41,619 nt of DNA from an uncultured Chloroflexales bacterium (GCA_937967405.1 CALCJV010000104.1:1-41619), one strand, 5' to 3'. Shown: positions 24,847 through 33,808, counted from the first letter of the stretch. Translations and numbers: made by a program. Notes: generated by a model from the sequence alone, not told the origin.

Positions 24847-27570
24847 ATGGGCATCGAACGGCAACGCCTGCGTGCCGCCAACAAGCAGCAGGCCCAGTGG
24901 TATCGGTGGGGACCGTATCTGAGCGAACGGCAGTGGGGCACGGTGCGCGAGGACTATAGCGATAACGGTGATGCGTGGAGCTACTTCCCGCACGATCACG
25001 CCCGTTCCCGCGCCTACCGCTGGGGCGAGGATGGGCTAGGTGGAATCAGCGATGAGGAGCAGCACCTGTGCTGGGCCCTCGCCCTGTGGAATGGCAACGA
25101 CAGCATCTTGAAAGAGCGACTGTTTGGCTTGACCAACGCCGAAGGCAACCACGGCGAAGATGTCAAAGAATACTACTTCTACCTCGATAGCACCCCCACC
25201 CACTCGTACATGCGCTACCTCTACAAATACCCCCAGTGCGCCTTCCCGTATGATGATTTGGTCAAGACGAATGCTAGCCGCAACCGCTATGAACCCGAAT
25301 ACGAATTGCTCGATACGGGCGCATTCAACGATAACCGCTACTTCGATGTGTTCGTCGAATACGCCAAAGAAAGCCCGACCGACATCATCATCACCATCAC
25401 GGCTCACAACCGCGGCCCCGATGCAGCCCCGCTCCACCTCCTGCCCACGCTCTGGTTCCGCAATACGTGGAGCTACCCCAGCGTGCTTGAGGTGCCGGAG
25501 AAGCCCATCTTGCACCAGACCAACAGCATCGCCGGAGCAAGCGTGGTGTATGCCAAACACCCCACGATGGAAGCCTACTATATGTACTGCGATGGCTCGC
25601 CGTTGCTGCTCTTCACCGAGAATGAAACGAATCACGAGCGGATCAACGGCACACCCAACGCTAGCCCGTTTGTCAAAGATGGGATCAATGCGTTTCTTGT
25701 GGATGGGAATAAACAGGCGGTCAATCCCGAACAGCGTGGCACGAAAGTCGCGGCCCACTACCAGTTCGATATTCCAGCAGGCGGCTCAGCCAGCGTCCAG
25801 CTCCGGCTCACCACCGTCGCCCCTGATGAGCTGGCCAAAGCCTATGGCAAAGCCGCAACCCCGTTTGGGGCCCGCGCCAAAACGACGCTCACCAAGCGCA
25901 AGAAAGAAGCCGATGAGTTCTACGCCGATCTTGCCCCTGCCGCCATCACGAACGAAGCCGCAAATGTGATGCGCCAAGCCCTAGCGGGCATGCTCTGGAC
26001 CAAACAATTCTACAACTACCACGTCAGCGAGTGGCTGCGCGAGCACGGCATTGAGCCAACTGCCCAAGAGAAAAGCTGGAAGCGCAACCGCGCATGGTTT
26101 CACATGGTCAACCATGACATTATCTCGATGCCCGACAAGTGGGAGTACCCGTGGTATGCCGCGTGGGACCTTGCCTTCCATACGGTGGTGCTAGCAATGG
26201 TGGATATTGATTTTGCCAAACGCCAATTACTGCTCATGCTCAATGATGACTATATGCACCCCAATGGGCAGATACCCGCTTATGAATGGAACTTCGGCGA
26301 TGTCAACCCACCAGTGCATGCATGGGCCACCATGATCGTCTACCACATGGAAGTGGAGACCACCGGCACCGGCGATCTGGATTGGCTGCGCCAAATCTTC
26401 AAGCGGCTCATGCTGTACTTTACGTGGTGGGTCAATCGCAAAGACCCCGATGGCAGCAACGTGTTTGAAGGCGGCTTCTTGGGGCTAGATAACATCGGGG
26501 TCTTTGACCGCAGTGCGCCCACGCCAATGGGCGGGCGACTGGAGCAAGCCGACGGAACGGCGTGGATGGCCTTGTTCTCGCTGAATATGCTTTCAATGGC
26601 GATCCAGATTGGGCTTGAGCACCCCACCTACCAAGAGATTGCGGGCAAATTCTACAAGCATTTCCTCTGGATCAACGCCGCCATGGATCGCATCGGGGTC
26701 AATGAAGATGAGCTGTGGGATGAAGCCGACGGCTTCTTCTACGATGTCTTACGCTTCCCCAATGGGAGCAGCATCCGGCTCAAGGTGCGCTCAATGATCG
26801 GCTTACTCAGCCTCTCCGCCTGCACCGTCGTGCAACCCGATCAGATCGAACGCTTGCCAATCTTGGTCAAGCAGATTCGTGAATTTAATGCCCAGCACCC
26901 CGAACTAGTCGAGCTTGTGCCCCATCTGGGCAAAGAAGGGCTACACGGGCGGCGGCTCCTCAGCCTGCTCGATGAGGGCAAGCTCCGCCGCATCCTCACT
27001 TACATGCTCGATGAAAACGAGTTCCTCAGCCCCTACGGCATCCGCGCCCTCTCGCGCTACCACGCCGAGAACCCCTACTCGCTCTATCTCGGCAGCGAAG
27101 TGTACCGCGTCGAGTATGTGCCGGGCGACTCCACCTCTGGCATGTTTGGTGGCAACTCCAACTGGCGTGGGCCCATCTGGTTCCCCGTGAATATGCTGAT
27201 TATCTCGGCGTTGATCGCCCAGTACAGCTACTACGGCGACGACTTCACCATCGAGTGCCCCACCGGTTCTGGGCGCGAGATGACCTTGTGGCAGGTCAGC
27301 CGCGAGATCGCCCTGCGCTTGACGCGCATCTTTCTGCCCGATAGCCATGGGCGGCGACCCGTCTATGGCAACGCCACGATCTTCCACGATGACCCCCACT
27401 GGCGCGACTTGATCTTGTTCTACGAGTATTTTCACGGCGACAGCGGCGCGGGGATTGGGGCCAGCCACCAGACAGGCTGGACCGGCTTGGTGGCCCGCCT
27501 GATCCAGATGTATACGACCACGACTGCCAGCGAAGTGCGGGAGAGCGGCGACATGGGCGCACTGGCATAA
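24847..27570 (+). CDS. Glycoside hydrolase family 63-like glucosidase
   Basis: A 907-residue cytoplasmic-looking protein with no signal peptide. The (alpha/alpha)6-barrel catalytic part covers about residues 365-900, with an N-terminal beta-sandwich before it. The family cleaves alpha-glucosyl or mannosyl linkages by inversion. WEYPWYAAWDLAFH holds the likely general acid Asp441. NGQIPAYEWNFGDVNPPVHAW is a typical later stretch. The C-terminal FHDDPHWRDLILFYEYFHGD holds the candidate catalytic base region. The ATG at 24847 has AGGAGG 7 nt upstream. The substrate may be a trehalose-like or glucosylglycerate-like compound, but that is not settled by sequence. It stands alone, with its own promoter, upstream of the thioredoxin operon. 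Confidence 0.85.
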   Translation: MGIERQRLRAANKQQAQWYRWGPYLSERQWGTVREDYSDNGDAWSYFPHDHARSRAYRWGEDGLGGISDEEQHLCWALALWNGNDSILKERLFGLTNAEGNHGEDVKEYYFYLDSTPTHSYMRYLYKYPQCAFPYDDLVKTNASRNRYEPEYELLDTGAFNDNRYFDVFVEYAKESPTDIIITITAHNRGPDAAPLHLLPTLWFRNTWSYPSVLEVPEKPILHQTNSIAGASVVYAKHPTMEAYYMYCDGSPLLLFTENETNHERINGTPNASPFVKDGINAFLVDGNKQAVNPEQRGTKVAAHYQFDIPAGGSASVQLRLTTVAPDELAKAYGKAATPFGARAKTTLTKRKKEADEFYADLAPAAITNEAANVMRQALAGMLWTKQFYNYHVSEWLREHGIEPTAQEKSWKRNRAWFHMVNHDIISMPDKWEYPWYAAWDLAFHTVVLAMVDIDFAKRQLLLMLNDDYMHPNGQIPAYEWNFGDVNPPVHAWATMIVYHMEVETTGTGDLDWLRQIFKRLMLYFTWWVNRKDPDGSNVFEGGFLGLDNIGVFDRSAPTPMGGRLEQADGTAWMALFSLNMLSMAIQIGLEHPTYQEIAGKFYKHFLWINAAMDRIGVNEDELWDEADGFFYDVLRFPNGSSIRLKVRSMIGLLSLSACTVVQPDQIERLPILVKQIREFNAQHPELVELVPHLGKEGLHGRRLLSLLDEGKLRRILTYMLDENEFLSPYGIRALSRYHAENPYSLYLGSEVYRVEYVPGDSTSGMFGGNSNWRGPIWFPVNMLIISALIAQYSYYGDDFTIECPTGSGREMTLWQVSREIALRLTRIFLPDSHGRRPVYGNATIFHDDPHWRDLILFYEYFHGDSGAGIGASHQTGWTGLVARLIQMYTTTTASEVRESGDMGALA

Positions 27571-27587
27571 CACGACCTGCGCCACCC

Positions 27588-27616
27588 TTGACACGGGCGG
27601 AAGCCCATAGTATAAT
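27588..27616 (+). promoter_or_regulatory. Consensus sigma-70 promoter of the trx operon
   Basis: TTGACA (27588-27593), a 17-nt spacer and TATAAT (27611-27616) match the consensus exactly. It reads toward the thioredoxin gene at 27709, and transcription should begin near 27623. Confidence 0.9.
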
Positions 27617-27623
27617 ACGCTCG

Positions 27624-27644
27624 GTATACCTCTGGGGGGTATAC
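27624..27644 (+). promoter_or_regulatory. CsoR-type inverted-repeat operator
   Basis: GTATACC (27624-27630), a 7-nt centre and GGTATAC (27638-27644) form an inverted repeat around a G-rich core. It sits at the expected start of transcription. CsoR/RcnR/CstR-family operators have this G-tract and inverted-repeat form, and a gene for such a protein lies in the same operon (28138). Autoregulation is therefore likely. Confidence 0.7.
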
Positions 27645-27708
27645 TTGAAACATACGAATCGGCTGTTTTGCAGTGTATATTGCGCTACTGGCGCGTAAGG
27701 AGTATACC

Positions 27709-28038
27709 GTGGCTGAACCAATTGTCGTAACTGATGCGGACTATCGGCAGAAGGTGCTAGAGAGTGACATTCCTGTCGTCGTAGATTTCTGGGCTCCGTG
27801 GTGCGCCCCCTGTCGGGCCGTTGCCCCGATCCTTGACAAGCTGGCGGGCGAGTATGCTGGACGGCTCAAGATTGCCAAAGTCAACACCGATGAGCAGGTG
27901 GAGTGGGCTGGTTCACTCGGCATTCAAGGCATCCCCACCATGATCTTCTTCAAAGGCGGCCAAGAAGTTGGGCGGCTCGTCGGCGCACGCCCAGAGCAAG
28001 CCTTCCGCTCAGCCTTCGACCACATTCTAAATTCATAG
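27709..28038 (+). CDS. trxA: Thioredoxin, WCAPC active site
   Basis: A 109-residue thioredoxin, a cytoplasmic disulfide reductase. The active site is WCAPC with Cys32 and Cys35, whereas classical thioredoxins have WCGPC. The fold pattern is normal: VVVDFWAP before the site and GIPTMIFFKGGQEVGRLVGA with the cis-Pro76. The GTG at 27709 has TAAGGAG (27696-27702) 6 nt upstream. The gene is first in an operon with a CsoR/CstR-family repressor and a glycosidase gene. A reducing or persulfide-linked role fits that context, but this is inferred. The promoter and operator lie at 27588-27644. Confidence 0.93.
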   Translation: MAEPIVVTDADYRQKVLESDIPVVVDFWAPWCAPCRAVAPILDKLAGEYAGRLKIAKVNTDEQVEWAGSLGIQGIPTMIFFKGGQEVGRLVGARPEQAFRSAFDHILNS

Positions 28039-28062
28039 CGCAATCCCGCCCAACCCACTGCT

Positions 28063-28105
28063 TGACACAGGTTCACGGCTATACCACTGGCCCAAACCTG
28101 TGTCA
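28063..28105 (+). promoter_or_regulatory. Intercistronic stem-loop between trx and csoR-like gene
   Basis: A perfect 11-bp inverted repeat TGACACAGGTT / AACCTGTGTCA (28063-28073 with 28095-28105) with a 21-nt loop. It could be an mRNA stabiliser, an attenuator or an extra protein site. There is no U-tract. Confidence 0.5.
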
Positions 28106-28137
28106 GCTCCCAACACCCACAGCCAAAGGAACCGCCA

Positions 28138-28419
28138 ATGACTGAGCCGGTTGTGACTGTGCCTGCTGAAGCACAAGAAAGTATCGCCGTGCGCCTGCGC
28201 CGGATCGAGGGCCAAGTACGCGGCATCCAGCGCATGGTGGAAGAGGGGCGCGATTGCCGCGAGATTGCCAACCAGATTGCCGCAGTACGGGCCGCGTTGG
28301 GGAGTCTTAATGCAGTTGTGGTAGAATGTTTCGTGCGGCAATGCCTCAACGATCCGCAGTGCAGCCGCAACAAAACTGCCGATGAACTGATTGAGATGAT
28401 GATGAAAGCGACGAAATGA
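28138..28419 (+). CDS. CsoR/RcnR/CstR-family transcriptional repressor (DUF156)
   Basis: A 93-residue all-helical DNA-binding repressor. LRRIEGQVRGIQRMVEEGRDC (residues 20-40, broken by my numbering) is the family hallmark. The first ligand Cys is Cys40, and Cys69 stands where the C-terminal ligand falls. The His of copper-sensing CsoR, four residues before that Cys, is Phe65 here, and Cys64 is beside it. Two Cys without the His fits the persulfide-sensing CstR type better than copper CsoR. AAAGGA lies about 8 nt before the ATG at 28138. The stop overlaps the next gene start by 4 nt (ATGA), so the two are translationally coupled. The family binds G-tract operators, and such a site lies before trx. 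Confidence 0.9.
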   Translation: MTEPVVTVPAEAQESIAVRLRRIEGQVRGIQRMVEEGRDCREIANQIAAVRAALGSLNAVVVECFVRQCLNDPQCSRNKTADELIEMMMKATK

Positions 28420-29588
28420 GCCGCTGTCTCACCACGCCACAGCCCACCCGCCAGCACATACCGCGCCCGCTCCGGCGGGCATTGGTCTGTCTATGGTGCA
28501 TGGGCTGCATAACATGGTTCCTGTCCAATCTCAGCCCCACCTATGCTGAACAAGATTCCCACCGCTCGCCTATCGTAGATGAGATCGCCCGCCAACTTAC
28601 TGATAAGCCGCTCTCAGCCATACGCGGCGTAAACTACCTGCGCCCCACCGGATATGATGCCGATCAGTGCCCCGATCTGCAATTCGGGCAAGACAGTATC
28701 TGCCCATGGGATATTGAGGCAATCACCGCCGATATGCACCGCCTGCAAGAGCTAGGCGTAAATACGGTCCGCATCTTCCTCAACTATTATACCTTCGGCG
28801 GCGCATCCAAAACCAATGCCGAGTATGATATGGCGGAAGCACTCGGTCATCTCGATACCTTCATTGATGTTGCCCAACAGCACAATATTCAAGTGCTGCC
28901 GGTGTTGCTCTCCAAGTATCCCCAAGACCGCTTCACGCTAGCCGATCTCGATATTGCACTACAGGTGCATGTACGTCCTGTTATGCGCCACCTTGCCCCG
29001 CGCAGCGGGATTGTTGCGTGGGATCTGTTTAACGAGCCAGACATCGGCAGCCCCGTAGATCAACGCTGCTGGGATTGGGCCAACGGCGATCACTCCGAAT
29101 GCCTGCCGCTCGCCGAAGAACGCCTACTGTTCCTGCGCCGCCTGCGTCAAGAGGTACGCCTCTTTGATACCGAACGCCCAGTCACTATCGGCATGGCGTT
29201 TGCCAAGAGCTACTTCCAACCAACCGGCACAACGTTTTTTGCCGATGATCTCGTCGAGTTCTACTCCTTCCACTACTACGACAACGACCCCTACGACAGT
29301 GGCCGCTACGCCGAACACTGGTACTACGGGCAAGGCTTCCCCGATGACCTTGTTCGTGGACTGACTGAGCTACACAATTTGGGCAGCAACAAGCCTATCG
29401 TCATCACCGAATTGGGCTTCCCAACAGGGGCTGGGCACATGCGCGAGCAAGCCGAGCTACGCCGCGACTTAGCCCGCTCGCGTGAAGTAGCCCAAGGGTT
29501 TGGCGCGGGCTTGGTGCTATGGCCTTTCCAAGCTCAGCCAGAGGAGCTGATCGGCGACCTCTTCACCGCACCACCAGCAACCCCGTAG
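28416..29588 (+). CDS. Secreted glycoside hydrolase family 5-like protein
   Basis: A 390-residue protein with an N-terminal membrane or signal segment (about 20-44, ending TYA). A TIM-barrel cellulase-type catalytic domain follows. WDLFNEPD gives the acid/base Glu207, and VITELGFPTG gives the nucleophile Glu332. VRIFLNYYTFGG and FHYYDNDPYDSG are barrel segments. The family cleaves beta-glycans, mannans or related sugars with retention. The substrate is not known. The gene overlaps the repressor gene by 4 nt, so it is co-translated with trx and the repressor. That pairing is unusual, and no cell-wall partner is in view. A long imperfect hairpin (about 29566-29597) covers the stop and may end the transcript. 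Confidence 0.8.
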   Translation: MSRCLTTPQPTRQHIPRPLRRALVCLWCMGCITWFLSNLSPTYAEQDSHRSPIVDEIARQLTDKPLSAIRGVNYLRPTGYDADQCPDLQFGQDSICPWDIEAITADMHRLQELGVNTVRIFLNYYTFGGASKTNAEYDMAEALGHLDTFIDVAQQHNIQVLPVLLSKYPQDRFTLADLDIALQVHVRPVMRHLAPRSGIVAWDLFNEPDIGSPVDQRCWDWANGDHSECLPLAEERLLFLRRLRQEVRLFDTERPVTIGMAFAKSYFQPTGTTFFADDLVEFYSFHYYDNDPYDSGRYAEHWYYGQGFPDDLVRGLTELHNLGSNKPIVITELGFPTGAGHMREQAELRRDLARSREVAQGFGAGLVLWPFQAQPEELIGDLFTAPPATP

Positions 29589-29640
29589 GGGGTGCGGGAT
29601 AATGCCGAGCAGACTCCCAACTACCCAACCTTAGCAGTGC

Positions 29641-32568
29641 TCACTCCTCACCGCGTGCCCGCCGTCGGGCGCGTTCTTTGGCTAAGCGCAAGCGTTCGAG
29701 CGGATCATCTGTAGCAACAGTCGGCGGCGATGCAGATGGCGCAGACGGTGCGGGTGGCGCAGCTGAGCTTGAGTGAGGCGCAGGCAATGCGGTGGTTGCA
29801 GCTGGCGCAGGCGCGTGGTCAGGCGACACAGCCGAAGCCGACGCACGCTGCTGCTGGGGTCGCCATACTGGCGGGCGTGGAGCCGACACCGGCTGAGGCA
29901 CACGGCCAAGACCGAGCCACGCCAGATCGCTGCGGCGCAACGCAAACCGCCGCACGGCAATATCCAGCGGCAACAGCAGCAACGCCAGCAGCAGCAACGC
30001 CAGCGCAATATCTTGGGCCCGGCTGACATGCTGGGCGGTGCGCTCAAACACATCCGCCGGGCGTTCGAGGACACGCCCACCCGTGCTATCGGCAAGACGC
30101 AGTAGGAGATCGCGGTTACCCGCATTGCTCAGATACTCTGCCGAGTAAGGTACAACTACCCCCAGCGTACTACCGATAGTGCTACCAGCAGCATCGCCCC
30201 CATCGGTGGGGCTGCCCTGTAGCTGCAACAGATACGTGCCCGGCGATGGGGCGGGGAGCACACTGCGATATTGGCCGGGAGCCACTTGCTGGAGCACAAG
30301 CTGGCGTGGCTCTTCCGGCGTACCCAGCTTGGCCGTCGTGTCGGGCAACAGCAACGCCGTGACACTCAAATTATCGGCGGGCTTGCCGTCAGCATCTACA
30401 ATATTCGCATCAATGATGACCTGTGCTCCATCCACCGCAACTGTAGCGGCAATCTGCTCACTGCCGGTAACCGGCAAAACCCAGCCCACCATCTGCGCCG
30501 CAAAGCGCGGGAACTGCTCCCACTGCACCCAATCGCGGGCCCACTGCCCCCGCAGATCGCTCGTCCACGCAATGCTGCGCCCCAGCCCATATTGCCACGC
30601 GGCAAGGATCGGCGCACCATCATCGGCAATCAGCACGGTGCGGGCGCGGTCTTTGAGCGTACTACCATTGAAGCCATACAAAGGCGGGAGCATTGCATCC
30701 TCCGCCACGCCACTGAGGATCGGGCTATCGCTACTGATCACGGGCTGGAAGGGGCGTTCGACAATATAGTTGCCTGCCGCAACAATCGTCTCTTGCAGAA
30801 AGATTTCTGGCACTTCCGACATCAATTCGGCGGGGTAGTAACGCCCCCCGCCCACTTGGGACAGATTCTCCAGATAGTCTGCCGAGCCACTGCCCGCCGC
30901 CACCACCGAGAGTGTGATGCCCTTCTCACGCATGCGCCGCGCCACATCCAGTGTATTGACCCCTTCGCCCCAGCCATCCGTCAGCAACACCACATGCTTG
31001 ATACTGGCGCGGGTGCTTTCGAGCAGCCGTTCAGCTTCGAGCATGCCCGCCCGCACGTTGGTGTTGCCTTGCGGGATCACATTGGCCATCGCATCCAATA
31101 CCTGTTCAGGGTTCACGCCAGTCGTCGGCGGCAACGCTAGCGTCGCACGAGTATCAAAGGTGACAATCCCCAGCGTGTCGCGGTCATCTAGCAGCGCAGC
31201 CGCTTGCACCAATGCTTCTTTGGCAATATCGAGCTTCACATCGCCATTTCCGCTAGGTTGAGCCATAGGATTGGGGCCCGCACAGTGGCATGCATCCATG
31301 CTGCCCGATTTGTCAATCACGAAGATCAGCGCAAGATCGGGCCGTTCGAGCCGATTGCGAACATCCATATCCACCGGCAAGGCCTGCTCCACTGGCGTAT
31401 TGCCATAGCCGCCCACGCCGTAGCTCTCAGTGCCGCCAATCATCAGCAAGCCCCGCCCAAGATCGCGCACATAGGTCGGTAGGGCCGCAATCGTCTTGAT
31501 TGGCAACCGCCGCGCTGCAACATTCACCAGCACCACCGCATCATACGCACCAAGACTGGTCAGGTCTTGCGGCATCTGCTCCGGCGACAGCACCCGCACC
31601 TCAATCGTGCTGGCTTCGAGGGCCGCTTGGAGGTTGCGGGCATCCCCTGCCGCGCCCTCCACAAGAAGCACACGCGGCTCACCCTGCACCTGTACAAGCG
31701 CGGAGGCTTCGTTGTTCTGGAGGCGGTTATCCTGCAACGGCTCAATGCGGGCCCGATAGCGGCGAAAGCCCTGCTCTTCGGCCGGCACACGAAAGCTGAA
31801 CTCATTCAAGCCCGGCTCTAGCTGCACCGCTTGGTCTACAATCACGGTGCGTTCGGCAAACAGGCGTAGGCGGGCGGGCTGGGCGACATCGCTCTCGACA
31901 ATCACCGTGAGTGGCACTTCCTGCCCAATGCGGGCTTGCGCCGGAGCCTGCAACATATTTACACTCACTTCGCCGGTTGCCGCCGCAACGTGGAGGTCTA
32001 CCACATCTAGCGGGATGCCCCGACTAGCAGCAATGCCGACCGCTTCAGCCACACTGCCCACGTTCTCGCTGCCATCGCTCAGCAGCACGAGGCGTTGGTG
32101 GGTATCATCCGGTAGCAGGGCCATGCCAAGCTGCACTGCCGCTTCAATATTCGTGTGATCGCTGGCTGGCTGCGAAGTGATTGGACCAAGGGTATCGCTG
32201 GTACTCGTGCTGCGCTCAACCAGCGCATCGCCACCAAAGACGACAATCCCCGCCCGATCCAGATCGTGCTTGCGGAGCAGCGCATTGCGGATAAAGTCTT
32301 CGGCTCCCGCCCGTGCCAGCGGCGTAACTGAGTCACTGCTGTCGAGCAGGAAAATCGTGGTCACATCCCGCACGGGGTAGCGCAGCTGCGTACCAGCAAT
32401 GCTCAGAATAATGAGGAGCAGAACAACAGAACGGAGCGTGAGACTACTCCAGAAGCGGATTGGCGTGGTACGCCGACGCGGACTCGCTAGCGCAATCAGC
32501 CAGAGCGGAATCAGGAGCAAGATGAGCCAGAGGGCGTGGGGATAGATCAGGGTTAAGTATGGCAGCAT
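29641..32568 (-). CDS. Membrane protein with two VWA domains
   Basis: A 975-residue protein with two N-terminal membrane spans (about 10-28 and 46-60) and one near the C-terminus (about 853-871), so most of it faces outward. VWA 1 (about 70-235) has the MIDAS site DSSDS (76-80), and VLLSDGSENVG near 161. A glutamine-amidotransferase-like linker follows (about 298-400, VLLVEGAAGDARNL and LLMIGGTESYGVGG). VWA 2 (about 410-600) has a complete MIDAS site DKSGS (419-423). The rest is beta-rich. The C-terminal 80 residues are Ala/Pro-rich and end in a basic Arg-Glu tract. The ATG at 32568 has GGAG about 7 nt upstream. Similar large VWA proteins occur in Chloroflexota, often with unknown partners. 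A role in complex assembly or adhesion is plausible, but no partner gene is beside it. Confidence 0.85.
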   Translation of the reverse strand: MLPYLTLIYPHALWLILLLIPLWLIALASPRRRTTPIRFWSSLTLRSVVLLLIILSIAGTQLRYPVRDVTTIFLLDSSDSVTPLARAGAEDFIRNALLRKHDLDRAGIVVFGGDALVERSTSTSDTLGPITSQPASDHTNIEAAVQLGMALLPDDTHQRLVLLSDGSENVGSVAEAVGIAASRGIPLDVVDLHVAAATGEVSVNMLQAPAQARIGQEVPLTVIVESDVAQPARLRLFAERTVIVDQAVQLEPGLNEFSFRVPAEEQGFRRYRARIEPLQDNRLQNNEASALVQVQGEPRVLLVEGAAGDARNLQAALEASTIEVRVLSPEQMPQDLTSLGAYDAVVLVNVAARRLPIKTIAALPTYVRDLGRGLLMIGGTESYGVGGYGNTPVEQALPVDMDVRNRLERPDLALIFVIDKSGSMDACHCAGPNPMAQPSGNGDVKLDIAKEALVQAAALLDDRDTLGIVTFDTRATLALPPTTGVNPEQVLDAMANVIPQGNTNVRAGMLEAERLLESTRASIKHVVLLTDGWGEGVNTLDVARRMREKGITLSVVAAGSGSADYLENLSQVGGGRYYPAELMSEVPEIFLQETIVAAGNYIVERPFQPVISSDSPILSGVAEDAMLPPLYGFNGSTLKDRARTVLIADDGAPILAAWQYGLGRSIAWTSDLRGQWARDWVQWEQFPRFAAQMVGWVLPVTGSEQIAATVAVDGAQVIIDANIVDADGKPADNLSVTALLLPDTTAKLGTPEEPRQLVLQQVAPGQYRSVLPAPSPGTYLLQLQGSPTDGGDAAGSTIGSTLGVVVPYSAEYLSNAGNRDLLLRLADSTGGRVLERPADVFERTAQHVSRAQDIALALLLLALLLLPLDIAVRRFALRRSDLAWLGLGRVPQPVSAPRPPVWRPQQQRASASAVSPDHAPAPAATTALPAPHSSSAAPPAPSAPSASPPTVATDDPLERLRLAKERARRRARGEE

Positions 32569-32656
32569 AGGTATTCTCCGCCGATAGTGCGTACACCACG
32601 TTTGAACCGATAGAGAGGACGCTACGCAACAGGCGGTAGGCGTTCATCTATGATAC

Positions 32657-32685
32657 ATTGTACACCGCGCAGGGATACACGGCAA
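32657..32685 (-). promoter_or_regulatory. Promoter of the VWA gene
   Basis: On the minus strand TTGCCG (32680-32685), a 17-nt spacer and TACAAT (32657-32662) form a plausible sigma-70 promoter about 90 nt before the start at 32568. Confidence 0.5.
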
Positions 32686-32719
32686 GCGGAGCAGGTACTC
32701 CAAATAATGCAGGAGAGGG

Positions 32720-32763
32720 GGCGCATTGTGGCGAGGGGGAGGGGGGATGCACCACAATGCGCC
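32720..32763. repeat. 12-bp inverted repeat with G-rich loop
   Basis: GGCGCATTGTGG (32720-32731) pairs perfectly with CCACAATGCGCC (32752-32763). The 20-nt loop has GGGGG and GGGGGG runs on the plus strand. Confidence 0.85.
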
Positions 32764-32944
32764 ATAACGAGGTCGCATGAGGGACAAGCGGGCGGGGGTA
32801 GCCCGCGAGGTTTTGGTTGTCCAATGCACCGCTATTGTCGAGATACGTTGTTACGTACCGTAGACGCTAGCTTGTTTATAATATACCTGAAAAGCCTGTA
32901 TTTTGCAACTCTTTTTCAACCTTATTTTGACCCTTCCGCGAAGA

Positions 32945-33808
32945 TTAGGCAGCGTGTTGAAAATCATTTAACGTTACTTGGATAAATTCACCAATACGGG
33001 CATAGATTGCCTGCCGATGGGGGCCAACCTCGAGCAGTTGGTGTTCGGTATCATCCCACCACACGAGTTCGCGCTGCGGGCTAGCGAGGCGCGTGTATAG
33101 CTCGGTGGCATACGCTGGTGCAGCGATCTGGTCGTTGCGCCCATGCATAATCAAGGTAGGAGTCGTGATCTGGGGTGGGATAGACCGCGCCACCTGTAGC
33201 GCAGTTTGGAGTTCGTTGATTGCACGGACGGGAATCCGCACGGTGCGGCGGATGTGGGCAACCACCTGCGGGTCATGCAGATCAACATCTGGCGCATATT
33301 CGCGCACCCGCTGTTGGATCAATGGGTCATTGAAATCTGCCTTCTCAAGCGGATAGAACCATGGGATCACCAAATGGGCCACAGGCAGGAGCCGCAATCG
33401 CCAATCGCCCTGTAGCCCCAACGGGGTCGCTAGCAGCACCAGTTGCTCAATGTGCCGCCGTTGCGCGAGCATCAGGCTGAGTGCTCCACCAAGCGAAAAG
33501 CCAATCACGGTCACGTGGGCACACTGGCGGCGTAGCTCAGCAAAGCCCGTCTCTGCCGATCTAAGCCAATCGCGCCAGCCTACCCGCCGCAGAGCTTCGG
33601 GCGTATCGCCGTGCCCTGCAAGGCGCACCCCCCACACACGGTAGCCCTGCGCGGCCAAATACTCGCCCAAGCCGCGCATCTCGGCCGGTGTCCCACTAAA
33701 GCCATGCAACAACAGACAGCCATGATGAGCATAGCTGTCTCCTGCAAAAAAGAATGGGGCGTGTCGCTCAGCGTTAATCAATGGGGATTTCATCAAGATT
33801 GTCGTCAT
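32945..33808 (-). CDS. Alpha/beta hydrolase, carboxylesterase-like
   Basis: A 287-residue hydrolase of the Est30 / monoacylglycerol lipase-like group, which cleaves short esters in the cytoplasm. The oxyanion loop is LLHGFSGTP (34-41). The nucleophile is Ser105 in GFSLGG. The acid is Asp226 in MHGRNDQIA, and the base is His256 in TEHQLLE. No signal peptide is present. The start is uncertain: ATGs lie at 33808 and 33793, and neither has a good ribosome site. Both overlap the end of the aldo/keto reductase gene (stop at 33774), so translation is probably coupled. The substrate is not known. Confidence 0.85.
   Translation of the reverse strand: MTTILMKSPLINAERHAPFFFAGDSYAHHGCLLLHGFSGTPAEMRGLGEYLAAQGYRVWGVRLAGHGDTPEALRRVGWRDWLRSAETGFAELRRQCAHVTVIGFSLGGALSLMLAQRRHIEQLVLLATPLGLQGDWRLRLLPVAHLVIPWFYPLEKADFNDPLIQQRVREYAPDVDLHDPQVVAHIRRTVRIPVRAINELQTALQVARSIPPQITTPTLIMHGRNDQIAAPAYATELYTRLASPQRELVWWDDTEHQLLEVGPHRQAIYARIGEFIQVTLNDFQHAA

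Larger units (their letters stand above)
32569..32944. other. Intergenic region with G-rich hairpins
   Basis: About 375 bp between the VWA and esterase genes, both on the minus strand. It holds a minus-strand promoter (32657-32685), a 12-bp hairpin with a purine-rich loop (32720-32763), a 6-bp GC hairpin (32788-32806) and then a T-rich, AT-rich stretch (about 32870-32935). No gene is seen. Confidence 0.6.

Noticed and set aside
25036-25758. 240-codon minus-strand frame inside the glucosidase gene
   Set aside because: It overlaps the glucosidase gene throughout, shows no family pattern and has a composition typical of antisense frames in G+C-rich genes.
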